From contig NC_135778.1 in assembly GCF_028453695.1 (NCBI RefSeq), positions 37,313,214 to 37,377,213 of the forward strand: 64,000 nucleotides of DNA, given 5' to 3'. The translations under genes and the position numbers were made by a program. The first letter of the stretch is position 1; each line of letters starts with the position of its first letter. The DNA comes from Augochlora pura (taxonomy: Eukaryota; Arthropoda; Insecta; Hymenoptera; Halictidae). Shown piece after piece: positions 12,548 to 24,981 of this stretch. The notes below the pieces were generated by a model. It was not told the origin of the DNA and did not search any database. It was given only the letters and a program-made list of their open reading frames with translations.

Positions 12548-12600
12548 TTAACCCTTTCCGTACTATATTCTTCATAGTTAGTAAAATGAGCACTTTTTGT
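12548..12600. mobile_element. Possible isolated end of a TTAA-type MITE
   Basis: TTAA followed by CCCTTTCCGTACTATATTC resembles the CCCTTTGCACTCG and CCCCTTGCCGTACC ends elsewhere in the window. No inverted partner was found downstream and there is no palindrome, so this is a remnant at best. Confidence 0.35.
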
Positions 12601-13980
12601 ACTGTAATAATTTTTTAGAAAAAAAGGAAAATATCGCGTTTGTCTATATTTAATTAAATGATTAAATACCGATAACAAGAGGACAATTTTATTCCGGCTT
12701 AAAAAATGTAAAAGCGCTGTCGCTTTTCACACTTTTCTTTACATTTCTTTGTTTCAAGTAATATTAAATTTAAGAAAAATTTATTTCAGTCATTGTACAA
12801 TGAATTATTCCCTTTAATATTTACAGAAAGATCGAAGTCATTTAGACCAGTCTTTAAAAAGTTATGCCGTTTGAAAAGTATCAATTCAATTTTCCTCCCC
12901 GCTGTATATTTAGAAATTGATGTTCACCGGGTTCGCGTTACATAAGTTCTTTATATCCGTACATGCGTAAAACGATTATCGGATATTTCAACTTTAATGT
13001 AAAACAGGGAGTCGTTTTAGTGGCCTCAAAAAATTGCTCGCGAATTTTTCACGATGCAATAACTTTTTTAAAACTGAATTAAATAAATTCAGTTCTTTTA
13101 GATGATGAAGGGACGAGTCTATTAGACAATAAATGCTATCTTTTTTTATTAAATTTTTGCTATTTTTGAGTGACAAAAAAGAGATAAATTCTCGTTTTTT
13201 TAACTTTGTGATTTGAGTCTTTTGTAGATATAAATAATTGATGAGCGCGCTGAAAATTTGATTGAAATTGATTAAGCCGGAGTCAAGCGACGGGTTTTGA
13301 AAGGTTTAAAAAAAATTGCAGATCTTTCACAATTTTTGGCCGACAGGACTGCGATTTTAACGACTTTTAATTCGTTTTCACTTATATTATTACCAGTAAC
13401 AACATTTTCAACATGCATACATTATTACTAAAATTTGTGAAAAGCATTCTCTAAAATTTTTATTTACAGCCTCAGAAAATAAAGTTAAAATTGTCATTTA
13501 AAATAATAGAAAAATTAAGAAAGGAACACTTTAAAAAATCAAGTTTCAAAGAAGTTTAAAAGAATATAACACCTTTGTCATAACGCTGCAGGTAATACCG
13601 CGTAAAATTATTTCTAATTAATAGAACGTAAAATAAACTACGCTTCGAAACCACGCGATAATTACCGCGCTAATTGTAAATACTAATCCGACGGCGAATA
13701 TTCCATCGAGAGCGAGCGCAAATTTCTTTACGACGCCCATCGAAACGAAATTGTTCGGGACGTTTCGGTGTCGCGTAAAAGCAGCAAATTTATTCGCAAT
13801 CGCGCCGCCAAGCGGCGCAGAAGTTTCCGCGCCCGTTAAACGCGAGGGATTGAATTGTACTGTTAAAAGGTATGGCAGAAACAGGAACAAACGGGTGGAG
13901 AATCATTTCTCGCGCACTTCGCTGGAAAATACTTGATACCGTAACGCCGAAATAAATATTTTAATAACATAAAGACCGTT
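12601..13980. other. AT-rich non-coding DNA
   Basis: AT-rich with several runs of A or T. A more balanced patch at about 13640-13920 holds 60-90 codon frames without recognisable domains. Confidence 0.5.
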
Positions 13981-14700
13981 CTGTAAACAGCGTACCCCCC
14001 ACCCCACCCCCACCTCCCTCGGTTCCCGTAAAATTTTCATGGCCGGACACGGAGCAAGGGAAATCTCGTTCCGCGCGGATTTGTTCTGGTAGAAAATTCG
14101 CTGCTCGATATTCATTTTCCGTGAAATAATAGCTTGTTCATGCCCTTGTCGGCCGCATTAATATTTGCGCGGGGGCCGGATACGAATCCCTTGTACCCGC
14201 TCGGCGGCGGGGAGAAGGGGCGGGGGCCAAGCGAGACGGAAAAATGCACCGAAATTTGTTGCGCGCCGGCAACCGTGTTGACTTCTCGCATTAAACGATA
14301 ATTCATTCCGTGACCTTCGCCTGCCTGCCGGGTAGCAAAATTTGTAAATCGGGATAAAATGCTTTGTAGGTGTGTGTGTGTGTGTGTGTACGTGTATCGT
14401 ACCCGAGCATCTTTCAATGATGCATCGATGTAAAATGGGTAATTTAATGCGCGCGACTCCACCGGTAAATCATTTCGTTTCCCCGGTTTCCTATCTGCAA
14501 CCTTCACAAATTATAATTACCGCGGAAATGGTTCTTTTATGTTCCGTGTGTGCGAACGGTGCTTCATTCTGTATCGAGAACTCCAATCTGTTGTGCGATA
14601 CGGTTGATCATTTAAAATCCGACGTGAGAAATTATTTTATTTGTTCGGTTGTTTTATTGTTGGCGACGAGCTAGTTGTTATGTTTGCAATGATGTTGGGT
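13981..14700. other. GC-rich island with (GT)n microsatellite
   Basis: C-rich tract at 13992-14022, then GC-rich DNA and a (TG)n run at about 14370-14388. Frames crossing the GT run read as Thr-His or Cys-Val repeats and are spurious. Confidence 0.55.
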
Positions 14701-14744
14701 ATTAGATTATATATTATACACATTGTTTGATTTTATATGTAATG

Positions 14745-14965
14745 TGATATAATATAATATGATAATTTTAGTATATTATATGCTATGTAATAATATAATA
14801 ATTATAGTATTGTATATTATATACTGTACAATATATTTATAATAATTATAGTATAGTATATTATACACTGTATGATATATAATAATTTTAATATAGTATA
14901 TTACATACTGTACAATATATAATAATTATAATATAGTAAATATTATAAAATATATAATATATTAT
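14745..14965. repeat. AT-rich minisatellite, about 55-60-bp unit
   Basis: The phrase ATACTGTACAATATAT followed by AATAATTATAGTATAGTAT recurs about four times with substitutions. It consists mainly of TATA-type alternation and can form hairpins. Confidence 0.8.
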
Positions 14966-15326
14966 ACGTTCTTCGTTTTCACTCATCAGAGAATATACAC
15001 TTAAAATGATCTAATTAATACAACACATAATGCAAATATTCATGGCATGACTTCTTCTTGTTTTAGGTTAGAAGTTACCCTCTTTTCGCTCTCCCTCTCT
15101 GTACACTCTCTCATTATTCTGGGCTCATTTGTCGTTAATTTGAAACATTAATTCATACATCACCTCCTCCACTAGAGACCCCTTCATCCATAACAGCTAC
15201 TTAACACTAAATTACCCGAACCTAATCATAATTCACGCTACATATTTTCGAACGTAACATAACCTCGCATTCTCTCATCTTCTATAAGAATTTCCTATAC
15301 TATAATATTGGACAATAATTCACAAT

Positions 15327-15450
15327 TTAACCCTTTACACTCGAGCGGTGACTCTGAGTCACCACTGAAATTGTTACAGCACGTTTTGAAATAATTTTCA
15401 TATTATGAAAAATTAAACTTGTCTGTTTTCGATATGAAAGGAAATAATAC
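15327..15450 (+). mobile_element. TTAA-type MITE, palindrome-bearing end (truncated)
   Basis: TTAA at 15327-15330 is followed by CCCTTTACACTCGAGC and then a perfect 17-bp palindrome, GGTGACTCTGAGTCACC, at 15347-15363. The sequence continues ACTGAAATTGTTACAGCACG. In reverse orientation the same end occurs at 29760-29700, where the palindrome is GGCGCCTCTGAGGCGCC. No matching second end was found within several hundred bases, so the copy seems truncated; the end coordinate given is approximate. Confidence 0.75.
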
Positions 15451-15900
15451 ATTTTATATGCAATTATAATATTTATTGTACTTTATAGTTTCCGTCTTTG
15501 TTTATGCCCTCTGCCAGCGTGATTGCAATTTATAAATATTATTTTTGAAAAATATAACAGAAACGTGAACTTAAAATAACATCACCAAACATAACCTTCT
15601 GGTAGACCTATAATATATTTCCTATTATTTAACGCAGCAACCTATCGAAATCTAATCCTTCCAGTTTCTCAAGAAGATATTCCACGATTAAAAATTCTAC
15701 CGCTAATAACAATCGATTTCCAGACTAAAAACCATTGCTGCATTCTACGATATAAAACAAGACGATAAAGTAACATCGAACCGTGAATATAAAAATATTG
15801 TTCATCGAAAGTGTGAAAGCATTTTAAGTGAAGAATTATCGCAAATTAAAGAGGACGCTGATAGAAACATTCAATGGAGACACTGTATTTTATGGTGACA
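15451..15900. other. Non-coding AT-rich DNA
   Basis: AT-rich sequence that may include the decayed body of the upstream MITE. It carries dispersed AACATAACCTTCT-type words. No gene is recognised. Confidence 0.4.
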
Positions 15901-16757
15901 AAATAAGCAGCACAGGAGCCTGAAACGGCGAGGAAATAGGGGATCGCTCGCGACTGGCCGAACCGAGTGCTCGAGCGGACACACAGGGCCAGAGCGCCGA
16001 CAACGGGCGGCCGCTATCTAAAGCAATTCGTCAGCGTATGCGCTTAAGGACGTACCAATTAACCGAACGAGCAAATAGCGTTAGCGTACGGCGCATTTAC
16101 ACGCGAATAAGCATAAGCCAGACCAGCCGGGGATTCCTCCGGGCGATGGTCACTCGGTTAATGCACCGTGCTCCCGCCGCCATTAGCATAAAACGGCTCA
16201 ACAAGACGCCGGGGCCGGACCGAGTGCCAAGAACATTTCCACCGTTGACACTGCATTCGCGAAGTCATTGTTCCCGTTGGTAACGGTCGCGCGAGAGAGA
16301 GCAGCATTGCGCCGCGGCGAAGAAGATTGCGAAGCCTGGATTCCGTAAAACGGCACCGGGGGCCGTTATTAAAGCCCGTTCTTTCCATCGGAGCCGGCGA
16401 TCCGTTCCTCCTCCTCTTATTCTTTTTCTTCTTTTTGTTCGCTTTTTTATCCAATCGGAATACGTTACAGCGAGCCACGTGGCCCGAAAAACTTACGCGG
16501 AGGTAAATAATGCGAGCTTAACCCGCGCGGCCAGCCTTTAAAATGGCCCCCCTCACGTAATACTGGGGGATTTTAATTTCGCGCCAGCCTGCCCGGCGAA
16601 TGATACAGTTTAGGCGCGCGGCCATCTGCGAAATCCCCGGCCGTATAAACGGGCCGGCCATGCGGAAAAATCGCGAGCATATTTGATAATATTTCGTTGG
16701 CTGTTCGGGGACGATAAACACGACGCTGTGGAGGACGGGAGCGGAAACCCTGAACTC
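15900..16757. other. GC-rich island
   Basis: GC-rich DNA with short unrelated frames on both strands (for example 16038-16283 and 16158-16478), none with a recognisable domain. A pyrimidine tract occurs at 16407-16450. Confidence 0.45.
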
Positions 16758-17110
16758 TTGACAATTTTATTACGATGTAATATTATTACGATGTAATGCT
16801 TGGTGTTAGAAAGTTTTTGGTATTATTTAGGACGTAACGTTTCTGTGTTAGGAAACCTAAATTGTTGACGATTTTATCACGATATAGTTCTTGGTATTGG
16901 CAATTTTTTGGTATTATTTTACGACGTAATATTTATGTGTTACGAAACCTAAACTGTTGACAATTTTATTAAGATATAATACTTGGAGTTCGCTAATTGT
17001 TAACCTAATTTAAATTTAGCTTAATAATTAGCTAATTTAACCTAAATTGTTGATAATTTGATCACGATATAATATGTACTTGGAGTTATCTAATTTTTGG
17101 TATTATTTCG
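16758..17110. repeat. Tandem repeat, 93-106-bp unit
   Basis: TTGACAATTTTATTACGAT-like blocks start at about 16758, 16864, 16957 and 17050 (spacing 106, 93, 93 bp). Each is followed by an ATAATAC/TTGG block and most by TTTTTGGTATTATTT and AAACCTAAA. Copies differ by substitutions and indels. Confidence 0.85.
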
Positions 17111-17269
17111 TCCAGCACATGAATAAATAAATTGGATAAAATAAAACCATACGAATTGTATAAAACAAAACCTGTTCGTTTACATACATTTCCAACATAA
17201 TCGCATCTCCCCTGAATCGATTTATCAAAAATGAACTAAAAATTCATTCATCACGAAATAATCGTTTAT

Positions 17270-17598
17270 CACGAAACGCCGCCGTTTAAAAGGTCCAACC
17301 TTTTTCGGCTTTCTCTCGCGGCTTCGGTGACTCGCGCGCCGAAAAGTATCACCCTAAATTACAATTCTCCGGGCAAAGCGCGATAACCCGGCGCAACGGC
17401 GATTCAATTACCGCGTCGTCGTCCGAAAATTCGCTGATCGTGCTACACACCCCGGGCCGAATTAAATTCGTCGTAGCGGGAACGAGCCCGCAATATAAAC
17501 ACTAGAACAAACGTTTCAACATTAATTATCGGCTGGGGGCATTAGCGTCGCGAGCCGGCCGCGTAGAAAATGCCGCGTTACATTGGCCGCCGAACCGG
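17270..17598. other. GC-rich DNA before the first gap
   Basis: GC-rich, CG-containing sequence without a recognisable gene. It leads directly into the polyG run at 17599. Confidence 0.45.
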
Positions 17599-17632
<34 letters not shown>

Positions 17633-17732
17633 NNNNNNNNNNNNNNNNNNNNNNNNNNNNNNNNNNNNNNNNNNNNNNNNNNNNNNNNNNNNNNNNNNNN
17701 NNNNNNNNNNNNNNNNNNNNNNNNNNNNNNNN

Positions 17733-17762
<30 letters not shown>
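17599..17762. other. PolyG run, 100-N assembly gap, (GA)n microsatellite
   Basis: A run of about 34 G (17599-17632) meets 100 N (17633-17732), followed by a pure GA run to about 17762. Exactly 100 N is the usual placeholder for a gap of unknown size. True distance and structure here are unknown, and frames reported across the N block are artefacts. Confidence 0.95.
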
Positions 17763-17769
<7 letters not shown>

Positions 17770-18070
17770 TGAAGATAGAGAAAAAGATAGAGATAGAGAG
17801 ATATAGCAAGACAGAGACAGAGATAGAGAGATATAGTAAGGCAGAGATAGAGATAGAAAGATATAGTAAGGTAGAGATAGAGCTAGAGAGATAGAGAAAA
17901 ATATAGAGCGACAGAGATGGAGATAGAGAAAAATATAGAGCGACAGAGATGGAGATAGAGAAAAATATAGAGCGACAGAGATGGAGATAGAGAAAAATAT
18001 AGAGACAGAGATGGAGATAGAGAAAAAGATAAGACAGAGAGATATAGCAAGACGAGACAGAAAGACGGAG
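17763..18070. repeat. GA-rich satellite with 32-bp higher-order unit
   Basis: Purine-rich DNA with GATAGAGA and AAAGATATAG words. Within it a 32-bp unit, ATAGAGAAAAATATAGAGCG then ACAGAGATGGAG, repeats about four times between about 17890 and 18020. This higher-order unit is clearly derived from the neighbouring simple (GA)n. Confidence 0.9.
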
Positions 18071-18890
18071 GTAGACTTCTTCTGGCCGCGTCGAGATCCA
18101 CGTATCCGCCGCCTCCTAACGCCTCGTCTTCGTAACCGAGAACAACGGGTATGTTTGTGAGCGAACTAGCGCGAGGATCCTCGAACCCGTTGTTCCCAGG
18201 CCCGTGGATTCTGTAACGCGCGGAGGTCTCCTCTCGCCGTAGGTCCCGCATCGCGGAACAATATTTCATCTTCTTCATTTCACGGCTGTCAATGTTGCGC
18301 GCCCTCTTCGCTCTCCCCCCTCCCCCGTCCACCCTTCTCCCTCCTCCTGGCTTCACCGACTTTTCTGTATAGAACCGCCGGTGGTGTAGCGGGGAACGGA
18401 GGTAGGGCAGAAGGACAGTGGAGCAGGATAGAAGAAGCGCGGTGGAGGGGAGGGGGGTGGGTGGGGAGGTCGGCCGTGAATTATGCAAAGCACGGAGCAA
18501 AAAACGAGAGGAGCGTTGGCGGGAACTTAAGGCGGAAATTGCAAGCTGCCCCGGTGTCTGCGAGGAAATGCGCGCGGAAGAGGTCCGCCGCCGCCGACGC
18601 CGCGGACCTTTTCTCCCCGGAAGAAAAGATGAGACACAAAGGGAAGGGACAAGAACCCGGGGTGTGCGCGCACCCACTTCCACCTGACACTCTCAGGCCG
18701 GGGCGAATCGATCACCTGGTCCATTCTCGCGTGATACCCGCCCGACACCGGAAACACCGGACTCCGGGCGTCGCAGCCTCTGTCCCCGACCCTATCAAAG
18801 CCCATCGAGACAATACCCGACGAGCAGCGTTACTTACATTAGCGCCGTCGATTCGAGGAAGAGATGAATTTTTTTTGAACCCCTTAGCTG
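18071..18890. other. GC-rich island
   Basis: GC-rich DNA with C-rich and G-rich tracts. A 266-codon minus-strand frame (17883-18683) reads half through the GA satellite, giving Ser/Leu/Phe runs, and half through this island, and four other frames overlap it. I do not accept it as a gene. Confidence 0.5.
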
Positions 18891-20769
18891 CGTCAATATG
18901 TTAGGTTATGTTAGGGTAGTGTCTATCGGGAAGGCGTGTTCGATGATGTTGTTTTAAATTCATATTCTTCAGACTTTCTTAGGAAATGATATTTATAAAA
19001 AAGAAGAGAGAGAAGACGGAAACTGTACAGTTCAATAAATATTATTAAATTCGTAAAAAAATTATTATTTTCTTTAATATCAAGAACAGACAGAACTTTC
19101 CTAATATTTTGAAGGTAAATTTTGTTTCTGCGTTTTATCGGTCACACAGCGCGTGTAGTATTTTAGACAATTGTTTTAGAATTATCCGAAAATGATGTGG
19201 GATTTATAAATATTTTAACATAATATTTTAATATCGAACATCGTTCGGGTTGCAATTTCTTTTTATTAATAGAACCAGAAGAATCATTATAATTAATCTC
19301 CGCCTAATAAATGAAAAAAATATATAAATGGCTTTATTTATATTTTATATCTCCTTGTATAAAGCAAGAAATATTCTTATATTTTTATAAGAATTCTTAT
19401 ACGTCTCCGATTATAGCACGAGCGCTTGAATATTCAATAGAATCGCATTACAGTGAAGCTTCGATTACCCGATCGTCAGCTGATCTGGAATTGCGTAATA
19501 ATGTTTAAATTTAGTATAAATCCTCCTCGCTCGAAATTGCTTTAATTTAGTACCACGTTCGGAGTACGGCAAGCATATATGTTTTGTATAATAATAGCGT
19601 AAGCTATGCAACCGTTTACATAATAAAGTAAGACGAATCGAAAGTACCTGCTACTCCACTTTATCGGACATCATATTCCGGCGAAGCGTTACGAGAAATT
19701 GTAGGTGCATCGGAAATATTCATGTTTAAGAGACCCGCGACGTTTGGTGATATCCGGAAACAATATTACATATGCACGTGCATAAGTGTAACTTGTATTT
19801 TATTTATGACGCGCTGTTTCGCGTCGTAAGTACTGCTATTTTAAAATTGCTTTATTTCTGGTCGTTCCGTGTTAAACTCTACAGGTTTGACTAGTAGTTA
19901 TGACAGTATCATTTGTTTAATGCTTTTTATAAATAAGCAGCATTGCTAAATTAAATAAGCACAAATAAAGCGCTGATATTATAATAATATAATATTATAA
20001 ATATAATATAATCGATATTGATTCAACGAAATTTTAATACCTTTTCGGACGTCTTAAAATATACATAATCGAAATGTCATTTAAAAAACGACTCTTTAAC
20101 AACGAGGATAATTAAAAGGATTTATTTTCGGAGAGGAAGAAGTCACAAGCTTGAATTTTTAATCCGACCTCGTCATCAACCTTTTAAAAACTTCTCATTT
20201 CATTTTCAGTTTAATTAATAATTTCTTCATTATATATAATTATATCATGAAAAATTACACGATGTTAACAATCGAAAGTCTAATGCGACAAGTAAAGGAT
20301 TTGAATTTAAATTAAAATTGCCATGCACATTTGCTTCGTGCATTCAACGTATGTATTATCCGCGTTGAATGCAATTAAATATTGTTCGAAGTAGCGCGTT
20401 ATTTAAATTGGCAGGTCTTCAATGGATTCATAGTTTATAACTCACTAACGTAATATTACGTCGTGGAGAAGGCAATGCTGTCAACGTTCGAACGATGCTC
20501 TATCACAGTTCCGGCGAAATGAAATACGACCGAAATTTCCTTACGCGAATTAAAATTCTTTTATAGACCCGTATAATCTTGCGCCGTGCTTTATGCATTA
20601 AGTTTTCACTTGGCAGTTTTAAAATGTAACGCGTAAAAAAGTTACAACGCGTTATCCTGCGCAGAAGCGCGCGGCTCTTTGCTCATCCAGTTCTTAGATC
20701 TTCCCTAAAGACATACCCGACGATTCTCCGACTTAAAGCAATGTTTAACAAGATCCCTTCTACCATATA

Positions 20770-21035
20770 ATATTTTCCAAATATATATAATAGAAATAGA
20801 AAATAATTTAAACTTATATATGCTTATTAAATTTATATATATTAGGAAACTTAATAAGTGTACATAACCTTAAATTATTTTCTACGCGCGTGACAAAGTT
20901 TGACAAAATTTTCCCGCGTAATATTTTCCTAATAAATATAAATAAAAAATTATTTAAACTTATATATATATATACTTATTAATTTTGCCAATATGCAATA
21001 TAAATTTAATAAGTATATATAAGTTTAAATTATTC
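20770..21035. repeat. Tandemly duplicated AT hairpin, about 147-bp unit
   Basis: Arms at 20801-20830 and 20851-20880 are reverse complements at 25 of 30 positions. Arms at 20948-20982 and 21006-21034 pair almost fully except for an extra 6 bp of TA. The first arms of the two hairpins share ATTTAAACTTATATAT, and the sequence before each (AATATTTTCC) also matches. The whole hairpin-bearing unit was therefore duplicated with a 147-bp offset. Confidence 0.75.
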
Positions 21036-21510
21036 GAAAATTTCGAATCAAAATTTGCAATATAAATCTCCTCGAACTTATAAATTAAACGTTCGATTTA
21101 GAAACGCGGCTTATTTGTTAAAAATGTATATTGTGTGACGGTCGAAATTCGATTCGCACATTTTTGCTCGCCCGCGTTTATATTCTCTAAAAAAATTGAT
21201 ACGCCCCGTCACGGTTTGTAAAACGCGAATGTCGCGTATTTGCCCGGCGATAATTTCTCATAGTGCTCCGTTAATGGACAGAATTTTCGCAGCGATGCAA
21301 CTTGCGAGAATACTTTAGAGATTTTACGGAGTCGTTGTTGCAGAAATCAACTGTACCCACGGCCGGCCGCGAGCCGCTAGACGTGCAATAAAATCACTGC
21401 CCGTTCGTGTTTTCATTATCAGCCACCCGAAACAAAACTGCGAGAGTCAAGCTGCCGCGGACTTCGTTATGTTTAATCCGAAAGTAAATGTTTTTATACG
21501 TTTTTTTCAA

Positions 21511-21580
21511 GCGCGAAACATATTTAACATATTTATAAATTAAAGCGCGAAACGTATTTAACATGTTTATAAATTAAAGA
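21511..21580. repeat. 34-bp direct duplication
   Basis: GCGCGAAACATATTTAAC followed by ATATTTATAAATTAAA is repeated immediately with two substitutions (ACG for ACA, ATG for ATA). Confidence 0.85.
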
Positions 21581-22610
21581 ATTCTCGTAGTAAAAAATTA
21601 CGAAAAATTAGTTAAGTCTATATTAAAAAATACGACGGCTATGATTATTAATAAAAAATATCTGCTGTTCAATGAACGAAACAACAGCGCAGTACACGCA
21701 AATAAATTTCCATTTGTGTCGTTGGATTGTAAATACGATGCGTCAAAAATACAACGCGAATAAATATCAATCTAGACGGAAACCGCAATGATTTTTAATA
21801 ATGTTAAACAAACGACAGGAACCGGCGAACTTAAAGCAAAATTTGTGCATCGCGCCGTAAGAAAACATGCGAATAAATTTTAATCTATATTATTAAATCA
21901 CTGACAGAAATTAATGGATCGCACATCGCGCGAGCATACTTTAGTTTATTGAACAAAAGGAACGCGTTAATCTGCGTGTTAATATATAGTACGGAAGGAT
22001 AATACATGCGGGGCAGGTAATAATTTAATATGACAGACATAAGTATAATGAATGTAGGTTATGAAATCGATGGAAAGAAAATGGCATAAAATGTATCGCG
22101 CCTCGGCAATTAATCCTTGATTAAAAATTATAATCAAACTGAATTGAATTTGTGCGAAGTAAAAATAAGTCAATTTGCAAGAATTGAAATGACGTAAAGT
22201 TGTATTTTGTCCTTTGATGATTTTAGTGTGTCGAATATAGAGCAATAGTATTCTGAGATTTTTTTATTAACAATTTTGTCAATCACATAATCGCTTATTT
22301 TTATCATAAATGCTACTGTTTAAATATAATGTGCTATGGACGAAACAATACCAGATTAAAGTCACTATATATTTCTCTAGCTAAATATTAATCTTTTATC
22401 GCTTTGTCAGTATCGCGTTATTCATCCCATGCTCTATTATAAAATATAAAATTATTACCAAATAATGTGTTTTAAAATTTTCGGAACTTAAACATAGCTT
22501 CGAACGTGTACCGTCGGATCTGTTCTTTCTTTCTGACTTTTCATCCTCTCGTTGAATAGACGAAAAGACAAGCTAAAAAAAAGAAACACGAACTTTGAAT
22601 ATCACATTCA

Positions 22611-23420
22611 TACATCACGGTAACTTTTTCGAATAAATCCTGGTCCACTCAAAGGCGTAGAATTTTCCGTGACACATAATTCCGGCGCGCGCACCGTCTA
22701 ACGCCCCGCGTAATACAATAGACCCAAATATTCGTAGATAATTTTCGGAAGAACAGCGCGGGAAACGCGTGAACACGGATAATTTTGAGGAATAGGGAGC
22801 TACGGAGAGCAGGAGTGTTAAATCATCCGTCGAAAAAAATGTATGTACTACCACCGGGAAGATTTAAGATGAAAATATTTCACATTTAGCCCGGCCGGAG
22901 ATAAAGATATATTACCGGGCGGCTAAATCCGCATCGGCGGCGGGGAAACGCGAAACAACGAAGCGCCGGTGGAAAAAAACGTAAATCAACGGCGGGGAAC
23001 GTGCCGAAAACGTGGCTCGGCAGCGCCTACGTGGCGGGCCGGTGTAACTATCGGTCCAGTGTATTCCGTGGCGTTTTTCTCTCTCTCTGTAACTGACGCG
23101 ATCGTAAGTACTCCGCCGTAAGTGTGATTGGAGGAGGCTATCCGACGGCGATGAGAATGATCGCGTTACAAGCCCCGTGAGCTTTCGCAACTCGTCAAAC
23201 CTCCAATAAACCCACGGCGATGTTCTCGCTTAGGGCGAAAGATGGCCACGGATTTCGGTATCATTTCGAGGGTATCGCGAACACGGATTAAAAGCGATCG
23301 CGGAAGTTCAGACGCGTAACGAGGCTCATTACGATAACAGGCCGGTGCGAGCTGAATCACAAGTACGAAAAATACCGGGGAGCGCCGACAGCTAAGAGCA
23401 ACACGACGCCCGCGATTTCT
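22611..23420. other. GC-rich island
   Basis: GC-rich DNA with 60-90 codon minus-strand frames (22615-22854, 22912-23190, 23166-23360). None carries a recognisable domain. Confidence 0.45.
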
Positions 23421-23519
23421 GCTTGCTGCGAAACGATACGCTTCCGGTAAATATTAGGTTAGGGGGTCCCGTATGTTCCTTCCTTTTTTTTATTACGAAA
23501 TTAACGCTAAACCTACCTA

Positions 23520-23771
23520 TTAACCAGTTAACTGAGATTGACGAGCATACTCGTCATGGAGAAGTGGCAAAATCTTGTGTATCGACGAGTATACTCGTCA
23601 CGCGTATAAATCAATGACCATTAGCTATTTAAATTGCAATTTTTCAGAAAAACAAAACATATTCTGAAATCTCAAGATGTCTAGAATATTTTCAGGCTAT
23701 GCCGGAATAAAACAAATAGAAAATATAATCAGTTTGAGATGATGTCATGCGTCCCCGTATGCACTGGTTGA
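23520..23771 (+). mobile_element. TTAA-type MITE with two GACGAG..CTCGTC palindromes
   Basis: TTAA (23520-23523) precedes CCAGTTAACTGAGATT. The other end reads CACTGG followed by TTGA (23768-23771). The element is about 244 bp with a short CCAGT terminal repeat. Two palindromes lie near the left end: GACGAGCATACTCGTC at 23540-23555 (one mismatched pair) and a perfect GACGAGTATACTCGTC at 23584-23599. The same palindrome core occurs in the element at 27872-28123, which has unrelated ends. Confidence 0.6.
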
Positions 23772-23903
23772 AAAAGTTTACCGGTTCGCATAATGAATTT
23801 ATTTACGTGCGATGATAACGTTTTTTCAGATGTTAATTCAATTCCGTAATTCAATTACGAAAAACTTTATTTGCGCAAAATCCTGCCGTGCCTAAGAGGT
23901 TAG
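23772..23903 (+). mobile_element. MITE right-end fragment (CCTCTTAGGCAC family)
   Basis: The end reads TGCCGTGCCTAAGAGG then TTAG at 23900-23903. Its last 60 bp (ACGAAAAACTTTATTTGCGC then AAAATCCTG) resemble the right end of the complete copy at 43423-43650. No left end is visible because the fragment starts at the boundary of the preceding element. Confidence 0.6.
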
Positions 23904-24935
23904 AAGTCGTTCACGTTCTTCAGAGTCAATGAACGATCTATAGTCAACACAAGAAACAACGACGGTCAAAACTACTTAACAAATGACAGATTTCATTCGA
24001 CGATGAAACGCGAGAAATAAAATTCCGCGACCACGTGTCCACCGTCCAGAAATTCAACGGTGGAAATAAAACTTGTCAGGCACTGAAACTAAGCCGAAGA
24101 AACAAGTGCAACAAACAGTATAAGATGAAACATGAGAATGAAGCTTGGAAATAACAGTGAACACTCTTACAGACCACGCTCTCTCGTTACCCTTTACAAT
24201 ATTTCGCTAACGATGATGCCATTAAACGCTCGCGAAACTGGCATCGCGTCTCCGTATCTATCGTCGATTCGTTCGATGACGCTATTCTCTTCCGACTCGC
24301 CTCCCCCCCTCTCGCCTGACGCAGGAGAATGCAGATGTTTCCGCCGGTAATCCGTTTATTTTCTCGAAACGCGAGCGGGGATTTGAACGTGCGTCGGTCG
24401 GTGCACGCGGGGGAAAAAAAAAGGAGAGCGGCAACCCGGCTTCCCGGTTTTCAACGCGGAAAAACTGGGTGATCGGCGAAAGCTGGGCTAATATGGGAAA
24501 GCTTCGACGAGCGAGAGAAAAACAAAAAAAAGAGCGGAACACGGAAGAAAACTTGTGTGCGTCTCTGCGATGGTTTTCGTGCGTTATTAGCGGAAAATGA
24601 AAAGCGAACGGAACCGCGGACGGCGAATTGGTAATGGTGAGTTGGTAACGGTGAACTCACGAGTATTAATAAGGTCGGCGCGCAGAGAGTTGCGTTGAGA
24701 ACGCGCCGCCAGTCACGTTTTAGGTTATGGACGGGTTATGGTAGCGTTAACGCGAGCGAAATGGGGAATCGCTATCTCTTTCTTTTAATCCCGAAATGAG
24801 ACGCCGGATTTCCGACTTCGGACGCGTCGAATGGAAATATCGATACTCGATGTTAAACGTCGGACTCCTGTTAACGGCCGCCTGGCTCGCGTGATTATGG
24901 CAACGTGGTGACGGACGCTGTTCCGTCGTAGACGT
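23904..24935. other. Mixed DNA and GC-rich island
   Basis: About 350 bp of mixed DNA, then a GC-rich island (about 24250-24935) with an A-run near 24414-24421. Short overlapping frames on both strands have no recognisable domain. Confidence 0.45.
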
Positions 24936-24981
24936 TGTACCTGTCACCTAGATGTAGGTGACGCGGCGATGATCGTGTCAA
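24936..24981 (-). mobile_element. End of a TGACGCGGCG-type MITE with palindrome
   Basis: GTCACCTAGATGTAGGTGAC (24943-24962) is a palindrome with 8-bp arms. It is followed by GCGGCGATGATCGTG and TCAA, in place of TTAA. The layout matches 25346-25384 (palindrome, GCGGCG, CGTG, TTAA). Only this end is present. Confidence 0.65.

Larger units (their letters stand above)
18900..22610. other. Long AT-rich non-coding stretch
   Basis: About 3.7 kb of AT-rich DNA. It contains a duplicated hairpin (20770-21035) and a 34-bp direct duplication (21511-21580), listed separately. TTAGGTTATGTTAGGG occurs once near 18901. No coding frame above 90 codons and no RNA gene is recognised. Confidence 0.55.

Noticed and set aside
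13250..13330. GAAAGGTTTAA at about 13301 as the partner of the MITE end at 12548
   Set aside because: The terminal bases (ACCTTTC versus CCCTTTCC) and following sequence do not match well enough.
17522..18683. Frames crossing the polyG run, gap and GA satellite
   Set aside because: They include the N block and simple-repeat translations.
18895..18930. TTAGGTTATGTTAGGG as telomeric TTAGG repeat
   Set aside because: Only one short, imperfect occurrence; TTAGGTTATG is a dispersed word in this kind of genome, not a telomere array.
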